Under the pieces are notes generated by a model that worked only from the letters and a program-made list of their open reading frames with translations, was not told the DNA's origin and searched no databases. This document shows positions 23,646 through 35,000 of a stretch of DNA of 64,000 nt, in pieces. The DNA is from Caulochytrium protostelioides (Eukaryota > Chytridiomycota > Caulochytriomycetes > Caulochytriales > Caulochytriaceae): assembly GCA_003615045.1 (NCBI GenBank), contig ML014179.1, positions 28,066 through 92,065 on the forward strand, read 5' to 3'. The first letter of the stretch is position 1; each line of letters starts with the position of its first letter. The position numbers were made by a program, and so were the translations under genes.

Positions 23646-23708
<63 letters not shown>

Positions 23709-24691
23709 CACGATCGCTGACCTCGGCTCCGCAGCAGCCGTTGCGCATGCGGACGCTGCTTACGTTTGGCACGCCGCATCTAGGCGTCACGTCAATCCCG
23801 CGGTGCGGCAACGACAGCAACTTCGCGGCGCCCGGTCCGGGGCACCAGGGCCGCAGCCCCGGGTGCCGCCTCTCGCGGAGCCTGCTCGAGATCGGCGTGT
23901 ACCACCCGTGGATCCAAGCACGCGTCGTGCAAGCGCAGTTCTTCCGCGACGCCACGTCGCAATACCGCTACCTGAAGGGCAACTGGTTTCTGCCGCGGCT
24001 GAACAACGAGCACGGCGACGACGGGCTCCCGCAGGATGGCCCGGGCGCTGCCGACCGCATCGCGGCGTTGGATCGGTTTGTCGCGTACCAGTTCGCGAAC
24101 GACTCGGTCGTGACCCCCCGTGAATCGTCCTGGTTTGAAATGATTGATGCCGGGGGCGCGATCGTGCCGCTCGAACAGTCCGTGCTGTGGACGGAAGACC
24201 GTCTGGGGCTGCGCCGTCTGGCGGCCCGCACCATTCCGACGGGTGGCGACGACGGCGACGACCGCGGCCGCAGCGCGTTCGTGCGCGTGCTCCTGGAGGG
24301 CGAGCACATGAACTTCTCGCTGGAGACGCTGCGCGCCGAAGTTACGCGCTACCTCTCGCCGTCGGCGACCGCGGCCGCGCGTGGCGCCGCGGTGCGGGCG
24401 GCGGCCGCGCCTGGAGCCAAGCCCGCTCGGGCTGCGTTTGCAGTCGCCCTGGCCGCGCCTCCAGCCCTGATAGCTGAGTCACCGGCTGTGGCGCCGGCCA
24501 TCCGTGGCATCGCGCCGCTGTCTGCTTCATCGACAGCGGACCCCGAGAAAGGTGACTCATCGCGCGGCGCCAACAGCGCCAACGAGGAGCCACCGCAGCG
24601 CTCCTTTGCAGACGTGTTCGACCCACTGACCGAGTCGATGTGGCAACGGGTGGCGCGCGCCTGGGTGTGGGCATGGCCGCGCGTCGTCTAG
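23159..24691 (+). CDS. PPT1: Palmitoyl-protein thioesterase (PPT1 family)
   Basis: 510 residues. A lysosomal/vacuolar hydrolase that removes palmitate from S-acylated proteins. An N-terminal hydrophobic stretch (about 12-32) is a probable signal peptide. Family blocks: VVIYHGMGDACGDP, the nucleophile elbow GFSQGG with Ser142, TFGTPHLGV, LPRLNNE, NDSVVTP with Asp315, WTEDRLGLR, and GEHMNFS with His383. This completes the Ser-Asp-His triad (S115/D233/H289 in human). Two oddities: a run of about 20 Ser encoded by a nearly pure TCG repeat (23648-23707) begins 22 residues after the nucleophile, and an Ala-rich C-terminal extension of about 110 residues follows the catalytic domain. Both are absent from animal PPT1. 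The ATG has A at -3. No internal stop. Confidence 0.93.
23648..23707 (+). repeat. (TCG)n microsatellite encoding poly-Ser in PPT1
   Basis: Nineteen TCG triplets and a final TCA, in frame. The near-absence of synonymous changes indicates recent slippage, so allele length may vary between strains. Confidence 0.95.
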
Positions 24692-27231
24692 CCCGTTCAC
24701 GGTCGATGCCACCGGCGCCCACGGCCCTCGCAAGCCGCCGGTGACGGCCACTATTTTTTTTTCATGCACCTACGCTCGGGCGTCGACGCCCGGGATCACG
24801 GCCATGGCCAAGGGCACGATGCCTTCGACACCTTAAAGACGATGGTGGGTGGTCCTTGGGAGGGCCGATGGGGCCCACCCTACGATGGATGTGCCCCCGC
24901 GTCGGGTGGTCCTTTCCTTGGTCGTTCGCATCGGCGCTGGATCTCTCGTTGCATTCCATTATTTGTCTTCTATTTTTTTATTGTTCTTCGAACCCGACCA
25001 GCCCGTTGCCCGCTGGGAAAGCCCGCACGGCCCAGCACTTTTTCCAGCGGAGACCGGGCACGGGTCGGGCCCACCCGGAGGTGCCTGGAGTGGCGCGGGC
25101 CGCGCAGTATGGCGACGCCGCGGTGCCTGGAGCGGCGGTCCCCGCAGCCTCCCGCGCGGAGACTGTGGCGGTCGGCGGTCGGCGGTCGGCCCACCGCCCT
25201 GGGGCCCGGGGCCTGCGCGGCCTTCACTGGGAGTTCTGCCGCGTCAGACCAGCTTCACTCCGCCCTTGATCCCTTTCTGATGCACAGGGGGCGGCCGTCC
25301 CTTCGCCTCGCCTCTCGGTTCGCCCCGGTGGTGTGGGGCACCCTGGCCGTCCTCGGTGCCGTTGGCGCCGTGACTGCGACGCGGCACGATGGCGTGCTTG
25401 CGGCACCGCGGAGCCGGGCCGAGCGCCCGCCGTGTCGCGTGGGGCGACGCCGGCGACGCGGTGGGTGCCGTGTGCCGGCTCGGCCGCGAACTGCGAGGTG
25501 CCCGGCCGCGGCGCCGGCCACCGCCCGGCGCCGGTCGGCGCGACCAGATCCTCCGTCGATTGGTTCGCCGGCTTGGGGCGGCTCCGTCCCCATCGGATGC
25601 GGCCGTGCCAGGGATCAGTGTCGGGTCGGCAGCCGCGGCGAGACGGCCCGAGGGACGGACGCACGGACGAAGGACGGGCGTCCCCAGGAGCCGCGACGGG
25701 AGCGCGCCGCGACGCTGCCCCTGGTGGTGCAGGGCAGGGGCGATACCGGACGGCGGTATCGCCCCCGGGGACGGCGGGTCTCGCCGCGGCCGCCGCGGCC
25801 GCCGCGGCGAACCGGCTTCCCCGGTCACGCGTCGTCACGCGAAGCGAGCATCGCCCCATCAGGACGAGCGGCATGGGTCTCCGGAGCCTCGTCGTAGATG
25901 GGACGTCGATGGGTGGCCGAGGAGCCCACCGCACGATGCCTGCGCTTCCCGGGGGAACGCGTGGTCCTTGGATGGCCGCGCCGCGGCGTCGGCGCCCATG
26001 TCCATCGCCCCCCAAGGGCGGGGCGATGGGCACCGGGGGTCGGGCGATGGCATTCGGCGTTCGCGGCGCGCACGTCGGCCCGCGGCGCGCCTCGGACGGC
26101 CTCGAACGCCCGCGCGCGGGTCATGGACATGGCCGGCGATCGCGCGCGCGTCGGCCACGTCGGGCCTCGCGTCCGGCTCGAGGTCGACGCGCTTGCGGAC
26201 GGCGCGGCGGTGGATCCTCCCCGCCGACGCGGAGGGGGTACCGACGGAACCGCCTTCGGCACCACCCCGACGGCGTGTCGCCGCGGGGCCCCGCGGTGGC
26301 GACGAAGGCGCTGTCGCCGCCTCTCTCGCGGTCGCTGAAGCGCCGCCGTCGCCGGCCTCCGAGGGCGCCGGTGGCCGGTGGCCGGTGGTCGGTGGTCGGT
26401 CATGCCGGCCCCCTCGCGCCTCGGCCTCCCTCCCCGGAGGCGTGCGGGGGCTGCTGGATGGCGACACGCATGGGGTCGAAGGATCCGACGTGGCAATGCC
26501 GCGGTCTCTCCGACGGACGCTGGGCGCTGGGGCCGCCGTCCCCGGTCCCGGCGGGCGGCTGCCGGCTTGTCTCGTCGCGCCGTCCCGTCGCAGGCCTGCG
26601 GGGGGCGGGTATGAACCGACAGCGCGACCATCGCGTCCGCCGCACGGCGTCGCGGCGTGTCACACCGACGGCTTCCCCGGGCGTCGTGGTCGAGGCCCGT
26701 GGTCGCGGCCGTGGTCGGAGGCCGCCCGAGGCCGTGCACGCACGCGACGGCGCTCGCCTCCCCGAGAGACGCCATGCATACCCACTCCTCCGAGCGAGCG
26801 ACCGCCGGCGCCTCAGGCCGTGCCGTCTGCCTGCTTCGTGGCAGCACCCGGCGGGAGGGGCGGCCGGGCGGCCCATCGGTGCGCGCCCGTGGCGCCGACA
26901 ACGACCCCAGGAAACGGGACACAGGACACGGAACGCGGAACGGGCTGCCTGCTGCCTGCTGCCGCGGTGTTGTGCGTGGTCCCTTCCGGGAAGCGCGATG
27001 GGGCCATCCCTCGTCGGGGTGGCGATGCCGCCGGCCTCACGGACCGGCCGGCGCGCGCCGGGCCTCGCCACGGCGACCTGTCGGACCGCCGCGTCCTGGC
27101 CGCTCCGCCGTGGCCGACGGGTATCAGCGCGAGGGCGACGCGGAGGCCCGCCGCCACACCGGCCGCGTGGCCAGCGAGCCAGTCAGCATCGCCCGTCCTG
27201 GTGGCGAATCACTGATGGTCAAGGTACCCGC

Positions 27232-27283
27232 GGTGGTCTAAAGCGCGGGCCCGCGTCCCCGCGGGCCCGCTCTTGAGACCACC
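27232..27283. repeat. 52-bp near-perfect inverted repeat (hairpin)
   Basis: Outer arms GGTGGTCT and AGACCACC enclose GC-rich inner arms around a 4-nt loop (27256-27259). Pairing position i with 54515 minus i gives 22 matches in 24 pairs; the mismatches are 27240/27275 and 27244/27271. No coding frame explains it. It could be a structured RNA element, a terminator-like stem or the remains of an inverted duplication. Confidence 0.9.
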
Positions 27284-27290
27284 TCCCCTG

Positions 27291-27360
27291 GGCTGGACGA
27301 CGCTGGACGACGCTAGGCGACGCTGGGCGACGCTGGGCGACGCTGGGCGACGCTGGGCCC
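27291..27360 (+). repeat. 10-bp minisatellite, unit CGCTGGGCGA
   Basis: About seven tandem units. The first ones carry substitutions (CGCTGGACGA, CGCTAGGCGA) and the last four are almost identical. It starts eight bases after the hairpin. Confidence 0.9.
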
Positions 27361-27826
27361 GATGGCGGTTGGCGGCGGGCCCGTCGCCACGTTTCATGAA
27401 TGCTCATACGGGACGGTGGGCCAACCACCCGTTTCCTCCCCCCAGAGCGCTGCGCGAGCCCAGTATCGAGATCGCCGCGGACGCTCGTGTTTCGTGTGAC
27501 ACCGACGATACCCCTGGTCCGGTCGCAGCGCTTCTGCGCTCTCACCCCTGCTCTTGTGCCTGCTCGTGCGCCTGCACGCGCACTGGCCCCCGCTTCCCAC
27601 TCGCCATCGTACCCTTTTTTTTTCTGCGTTGGAGGAGGCGAGTCTCGTCGTCGACAGCTTCTCGGAGCTGTTTCCCACCACGGTGGCGCCGACGCCGTCG
27701 ACGGAGTTGCGCCTGCTTGGCAACGCTTTGAGACTTTCGGATCGCCGTCGCCCGATTTCCCGTCGTTGCGCGGATTGTTCTGACGGATGGACGTGGTCGG
27801 ACCGAATGCCACGTTCCTGCTCCGAA

Positions 27827-27918
27827 GCTGCTGCTAGTGCTAGTGCTGGTGCTGGTGCTGCTACGGCTACTACTGCTACTGCTGCTACTGCTACTGCTGC
27901 TGCTGCTGCTGCTGCGAC
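27827..27918 (+). repeat. GCT/ACT/GGT triplet repeat tract
   Basis: An imperfect triplet tract of roughly 30 units with CTG/CTA interruptions. In one frame it translates as a Leu run and in another as an Ala/Thr run. It lies in non-coding sequence. Confidence 0.85.
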
Positions 27919-29081
27919 TGAGGCGGACAACCGGCGGCCGAGGTGGATTTCAAGTGCGGTACCGCGTTGTCATCCTTCAGGGACACAGGCGGCCCGCCTC
28001 CGCCCCCGTTTTCTTTCCGCTTAACGCGGCGCAACCGTCGCCCTTCCGTGTTGCGCGCCTCGTGGCGTCATTTCGTCCCGAACGCTGCCGACGACGTCGC
28101 GCCGGGGCCGCCACCGCCACCGCCGCCACCGCCGCCACGAGTCGCCATCCAGGGTTTCCCTCGAGCCCTTTCCCGGCTCGCGCTGACCCCGCACCTCCAC
28201 GGGGAGGCCACTCACCCCCGCACCCACACGGAGCAGCGACGCGCATTAACGAGTCGGGTCACGGCTCGCCGTCGTCGTCTCCACGGCCTCGGTCGCGCCA
28301 GCGTCCGTCGTCGCCTGATTCGCGGCGCCTATCGTTTCTCGGGGTCCAGGTCATCCAGCGCGGCAGCTCGTCTTCGGCGCTCCTGGCACGCGCGAAGCTC
28401 ACACTGCGCCCGGCCACGCGCGCCTCGGCATTGCATTCATCGCCACGGTCCCGGCCATCGCCACAAAAAAAGACGGTTGCTTCGTCGCTGCGCGTGCCCG
28501 CGTGCATTCCTTGCCTGCCAGCCCGTTCGCGGCCGACCCTGGCCGCTCGTCCTCGCCACCGGCGCTGCGAAGCTGAGAGCGCGCCGTCGCTTCGTCTCGC
28601 TGTCTGCTGGAGGTCCTGCCGCCCGGTGCCTCGGGGGCCGTGCATGCGTCTGCCGCTTCATCCTCCTCGTCCTCTGAGTCTCTCCGAGTCGCTCCGAGTC
28701 TCCCCGCGGCTCCCGCTCTCGCTGCAGATACGCCTCGCTTTCCTGCGCGTGCATGCGACCCACGCGTCGGCATCCTCGCAGGCGTCACAACGCCAATCCG
28801 TGTCCGGTGCGTGGGGTATCGCCCTCCCGAGGTGTGGGCGCGTGGCCGCCGCCGGCAGCCATCGCCTGCCACCGCCTGCGACACCGCGATCGACATTCTT
28901 GGCAGCCGCTCAGTTCATACCGGGACCCGGCCAGCGCCAGCCTGGGGCCTGGCAAGCGCGCGCTTGCGCACCCGACGTCGTTGGGGCGGGGCGGGCGCCG
29001 TGCCTGCCGTACTGAGCAGGTCGCGCCACGACGACGCCTTTCCCGCTTCGTCATCCCCCATCTGGGGAACCTCTGCATTCG

Positions 29082-32000
29082 ATGGCCGACCGAGGTTTCG
29101 GTCCGGCCTGCTGTTCTTCCAGCGCTTCGTCGACGCGCTCCCGTGCCGTCCGCCACCGCTCGGCGTCGGCTTCCTTGACCACGACGACGCAGCCGCGTCA
29201 CCACGAGACGGAGACGTCGGAAACGTCGACCCCGCATCGGCCCGCTTATCCGTCCTATCCGGCGTACCCGTCCTCGCCACGGACCTCGTCGCCGCTGGTG
29301 TCCCCTTCGGCGTATATGCATCGCGCAACGCGTACCAACGACGTCGCGAGATCCACCCAGTTGGACGACGCCGAGACCAGCGACTCATCCGGTGATTCGT
29401 ACTTTCCCGACGGCGGCAACGATTACGGTTTCGGATCCGGCACCGCCAACGGTGCGTATGATCCTACGATCGACGATCCCGTAGCGGACTTCGACCTGAA
29501 CGCCGTCTCCATGGCGTCGCTACTCGCCGCGCCTGGCGCGAAGCAGCCGTCGTCGTCGTCGTCGGCCATGCTGTCCCATTCGATGCGGGTGTCCCGTACG
29601 CGGACCCAGACCGAGACTCAGGGCGGTGAGTCGATGCCAATGCAGCGCCCAGGGCTCGCCCGCCAGGCCAGCTCATCGTGCTACATCACGCCGCAGCCGC
29701 CGCACCTCCCACGGGCAGGCGCGCCGCCACGCTGGCGCCAGCGCCACCTCTTCCGGCTCGGCGTCTGCTGCTGCGTGCTCAGCCTCGTGCCCACCCTCAC
29801 CACCCTCTTCCATCACCACCACCAGCAGGTCGTGGCGCCGTGGTGGTGGTCGACCTTGTGGGCCTGGCTCGCATGGACCCCGCCCGCCGTTTCGGTCAGC
29901 GTCGGCGATCTGCTCGCCAGGCCTATGGCACTGCCCATCGAGCACCAGCAGGTCGCGACGCTCGTGCTGACCTTGATCGGCATCCTGTGTCTCTTGCTCG
30001 ACCAGGCCCAGTGGACCCGGTTCAGCCCGGCCGCCGCCGCCGAGGCCGCGGCCATGCGCCGTCGCTTGACGACCCAGGCCACACAGACCATGTCGACCCC
30101 CGCTTACTCCTCCAGCGTGCTGGCGCCGGTGCCCACGGCGACGCCTGCCTCAGTGCCTGCGTCAATGCCCGCGTCAGCGCCCGCGGTCATGCACGGCGCA
30201 CCAGATTTGACCGTGACGGCGCCGTCGCCGCCGGCAACCGTGTCGGAATCCGCCACGGCCGTCGCCGACTCGGCCAAAGACGTGGCGCCGTCGGCGCCGA
30301 CGCGGGCCCCGACACCGTCGCCGACGCGGGCCCCCGCCACGTTCATAGCAGCTGACGGCGAGACGGCGACCACTGCCCCCGACGCCGAGCACTACCATGC
30401 CATCCGGCACGTGCTCAGCTCCATCTTCTCCATGACGTGGGACATGGGGCTCCCACGCAGCGCCACGGCGCCCTCGAGTCGGAGTGGCGCTAGCCGCAGC
30501 GGGCCCGGCTCGCCGCGCGCCGCCGGCCATGGCGCCGCCACCGCCGCCGCCGGGTCCACGGCCTTCGATGCCGATGGCGCCGCCGAAGCCCACGATGCGC
30601 TGCCCGGCGCTGCGGCCGGCGCCGACTTGCCCATGAATGACCAGGCCGGCGGCGTGGACGCGGACGCGGATGACGACGATCCCGAAATTGCCTGCAGCCC
30701 CGCCGTCGCGCACCAGCTCGGCTACCCCGAGATCCACGAGACCACGCGACTGCGCACGCTTCTGCGGCCCGACGATTATGCGCGCTACCGCGATGCGCTG
30801 ATGGGGCCGAACGACCTTCATGCGCCCGTCTGGGAGGCCTCGCAGCCCGCGACGGCCGCCGCGACGGCCGCCATGTCGGCCATGGGCGTCACGGACCCGT
30901 CGCTCGCGGGCGCCACGCCGTCGGCGACGGGCACATCATCGACAACCACGCCGTCGGCGGCAGCGGCGGCCATGCCGGCGGAACTGAAGACCGAGCGCCG
31001 GCACGACCACATCCTGCACGTGCATACGCGTGCCGGCCACCGTCTCGTGTGGCGGGTGCTGGGTGCGCGCATCGTCCCCTCAGCGCCGCGTTCACCCGCG
31101 GATCCGGCGTCGCACTCCGAGCATTCGCACTCGTCGCTCCCGATGGCTCAGAACCCTTTCGACGCCCTAGACGCCGACGGGGTGCCACAGCTGCACCACC
31201 AGGCGGCGCCGGAAGACCCGCGGAGCGCGTTCGGCATTATCCTGGATCTGACCGAGGCCGGGCGCCAGGAGAGCCAGCTCCGCGCCGCCGAAGCAGTGAC
31301 GCGCCACGTGCTGGATATCGTGCCATGCACGATCTTTGCGCTCAATGACGCCAACGACCTCGTGTTCCTCAACCGCACGGGCCAGCGGCTGTTTTCGATC
31401 CCGCCGGACCGCTTGCAGGACTACGACCTGCTCGACTTTGTCCACCCGGACGACCGCGAGGCCGTCGCTGCCGCGCGCCAGCGCTGCTCCGAGCACAACG
31501 AGACCATCACGCTCGATACTTTCCGCTTGCACGTGCCGCCCGACCAGCGCGAGCTCTGGGTCGCGCTCTCCTTCTCACGCTTCACGCCGCCCCGGCTCAC
31601 GGCCGACGGCCACCGCACCGCCTCCTCGATCGCCTCCTCGTCGGCGGCGGGCTCGACGAGCGGCTCAGCAGCGTCCCCGCTTTCGAACGCGTCGTCACTG
31701 TCGTCCACGTCGCCGCCGCCCGCGTCGTTGCCACCACCCCCGGCGGGCGGGCACCCGGCCTCCTCGTGGCGGCGGCCCCCCGGCGCCCCTGCCCCGCACC
31801 ACCACCACCACGGCTTGTTCGAAATGGCGGACCACGGGATGGTGATTGGCACGATCGCTGATGTGACCGACAGCCATCTGGCGCAGAGCAAGCTGGCCGA
31901 GAACAACCAGGCGCTTGATCTGGCGGTCCAACAGGCCGAGAATGCTGTCGCGGCCAAAGCGGCGTGGGTCTCGACCACGAGCCACGAGGTCCGCACCCCG

Positions 32001-35000
32001 CTCGGCGGCATTCTGGGTCTGCTCGGGATGCTGGCCGAGACGACCATGACGGACGAGCAGGAAGAACTGATCGCCGGCATTCGCGACTGCTCTGAGGGGC
32101 TGCTGCTCATCGTCAACGACATCCTCGATTTCAGCCGCGTCGAGTCAGGCAAGCTCCAGCTTGAGGACTGGCCCTTCTCCATCGAGCAGTGCCTCCAGAA
32201 CGCGCTGTACCTACTCGATATCAAAGCCTCACAGAAGGGGCTCAGCCTGACCTACGAGATCGCCGACGGCACGCCCACGATGCTGCTGGGCGACGCGAAC
32301 CGCATCCGCCAGATCATTCTCAACCTCGCTGGCAACGCGGTGCGCTTTACCGACTCCGGCTTCATCACCATCCGCGTGCGCACCAAGACCCCTGAGGACG
32401 AGCGTCGCGGACTCGCGGCGCGTCGTCGCGTCGAAGAAGCCATCGCCCAGGCCAACTGCGACGCCCAGCCGTCCTCCGCCAAACCGACGACGCCGGGTGG
32501 CCTCCATGGTGTACCCGCAGGAACCCCGCCACCGCCGCCGATATTGCCAGTTGGTTCGCAGTCCACCCTGCCGCCTGCAGTGGCCGGCCGCAGTGGCGCC
32601 CTCGCCGCCCCCGCGCCCACGCTTTCCGCGGGAAGCGACGGCGGCGCGTCCGCTTCATCGTCGTCGTCGTCGTCGTCGTTGGCGGCGGCGGTCGACTTGG
32701 CCGAACAGCATGCGACGCCGCTCCGCCTTCCGCCGCGCCGCCCCGCGCCGCCGCTCTCGCCACAGCGCGCCTTCACGCCGTCGAGTGCCCAGACTTCGCC
32801 CTCCCCGACGTCCTCGACGGCGGTGCAGGGCCCGCTCGCCAGCAGCGCCAGCGCCACGGGCAGCGTGCGCAGTCATGTGAAGCCGTTCGCCTCCAGTGGC
32901 AGCGTCAGCAGCGAATACCCGCACGCAGGCGATTCACACGACACGTGGCATTCGCACGTGGCGCTGCCCTCGCCCGACACGCCGACGGCGCCGGTCGAGC
33001 TGCTCTTCGAGGTCGCCGACAGTGGTTGCGGGATCCCCGAGTCGGCGATCCCGCGGCTCTTCCAGAGCTTCTCCCAAGTCGACAATTCGATCAGCCGCAA
33101 GTACGGTGGCACGGGTCTCGGGCTCGCGATCTGCAAGAGCCTCGTGGAGATGATGCACGGTCAGATCTGGGTCGAGAGCGAGGTCGGGGCCGGGTCCACC
33201 TTCTTCTTCACCATCCGCCTCGCCGCCTTCCAGACGGTCCCGACGACCGAGCGCTCGCCGGAGGGCAAGCGCGCCGGCGGTGTGGCCTCGCATCGCGCCA
33301 GCACCGCGACGGCTGCGTTGGCGCACGGCAGCGGGTCCCTGAGCGCCGATGCGGCGACTACGCCGGCCGGCTCGATCGCGGCGGCGGCCGCGGCGCCATC
33401 GACGGGCGACCCTGCGACGGCGCGAGCAACCATGACCGACCCCGTGGCCCCGTCGACGGGCTTCTTGGCCACGGGCGCGCGGTCGACGCCGACGGGATCG
33501 ACGGCCGCGGACGGGACGACGGTGCCGCCGCAGCACGTGCCGCGGGCCCAGATCAAGCAGCTGATGGATCAGCGTCGCGAGGAGCGCGCCAAATTCGGGA
33601 GCCGCTACCCGCTGCGCGTGCTGCTGGCCGAAGACAACCAGATTAACACGAAACTATGCGTGCGCTTCCTGCAGCGCTTGGGCCTCACGTGCGACCTGGC
33701 GAGCAACGGCCTCGAAGCCTACCAAGCCGCGATCACCCGCGACTACGACATTATCCTGATGGACGTGATCATGCCCTCGGTGTCCGGGCTCGAAGCCTCG
33801 CAGATGATCCGCGCCTACGTGCCCCCCGAGCGCCAGCCCCTCATCGTCGCCCTGACCGCCAACGCGCTCGAGATGGACCGTGAGAAGTGCTTCATGTCCG
33901 GTATGGACGCCCACGTGTCGAAACCCATCAAAGCCGAGAACATGTTCCGCGTGCTGCATATCCTGGGCCGCGAAGTCATGGCCCGACGCCACTACCGTGC
34001 GGCCAATCCTGCGCACTACCGCCACATGATGCCGCGCTACCCGCCGCACGAGTCGATCGAGGTGCGGCGGCGCCGCTGGAAGCGCTACTGCGACGATGAC
34101 GATGTGTCCTCGTCCTCGTCGTCCGGCGCATCCGATGCCGTAGGATCCGAGATCGGCATCAACGCCGCGGGCGCCGACGGCCTCGCAGCGCCTGCCGCCG
34201 TCGCCGCTCCCTCCGTTGGCAGCGCCATGGCGTCGCCGCTCTCCTCGGGCGCCGGTTCGGCGTCCCAGCGGTCGCACACGCAGCGCCAACGGCCGCCGCT
34301 GCATAGCCTTGGCACCGTGGACCTCCCGCCACGGCCGGCCTCCTCAACGGTGAGCGCCGCGACCGGGTCGACCGCGGGCTCGACGACGCCCAGCACGCGG
34401 TTCACGCCGCACGCCCGGCTGGACGCCGTCTGGATCGAACTGATGGGGGCCGACTTCCCGAGCCCGGTCCTAGATGCGGATGCCGTCGACGGCCCGAACG
34501 GCAGCGCCCTCGGCGGCGGCGGCTTCATCGACGCGAACGGCGCGGCACTGAGTGTCGTATCGCCGACGGGTGAGCCGCCTCGTGAGCCCCCTACGTTCCC
34601 CGTGCTGTCCTCGTCTGCGCCGGCGCCCAGCGCCGCGCACGTCGTGGTGCCTTCGGCGGCAGCGACGTCCGCTGCTACGATGGCCACGCCGCCGACCGTT
34701 TCCACGGTGGCCGCTGCAGCGCCCTCGTCCACACCGATTCAGCTCTCACCCCTGCAGTCCTTCACGCCTTTGTCGACGCCACCGGCCGTGGCCGAGGCCG
34801 ATGGCTCCGCGCTACCGGACGCCACAGCCAGCTTCCACGCCGCGGCCGCTTCGTCAGACGTCGCAGGTGGGCCCACCAAAGCCGTTTCCCACCCAACCAC
34901 CATGGCCAGTGTTCCCCGCCCGCCGACCGCCGGCTCGACCGGCTCGGTGTCCCGCGCATCGGACGCCGTCTTGGCCCAGAACGTGGCTGCGGCAGTGATC

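Larger units (their letters stand above)
24692..29081. other. 4.4-kb gene-free stretch with a GC-extreme island
   Basis: No supportable gene. From about 25,000 to 27,280 the GC content is so high that long overlapping frames exist on both strands (for example 25333-27276 plus and 25825-26922 minus). All are Arg/Pro/Gly/Ala with no domain, which is expected when stop codons are rare. The stretch includes GGTCGGC repeats (about 25167-25188), alternating GCCGCG (about 25785-25811), GGTGGCC/GGTGGTC repeats (about 26370-26400), a hairpin (27232-27283), a 10-bp minisatellite (27291-27360) and a GCT/ACT triplet tract (27827-27918). The end nearest 29082 should hold the kinase promoter. Confidence 0.5.

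Noticed and set aside
25333-27276. 647-residue plus-strand frame in the first GC island (and similar frames 25389-27215 plus, 25825-26922 minus)
   Set aside because: Several long frames overlap on both strands; all are Arg/Pro/Gly/Ala-rich with no motif. In DNA this GC-rich, stop codons are rare and long frames arise by chance.
27837-29015. Frame beginning with a long Leu run
   Set aside because: The Leu run is just the translated GCT/ACT triplet tract; the remainder is featureless, and the run is in non-coding sequence upstream of the kinase.
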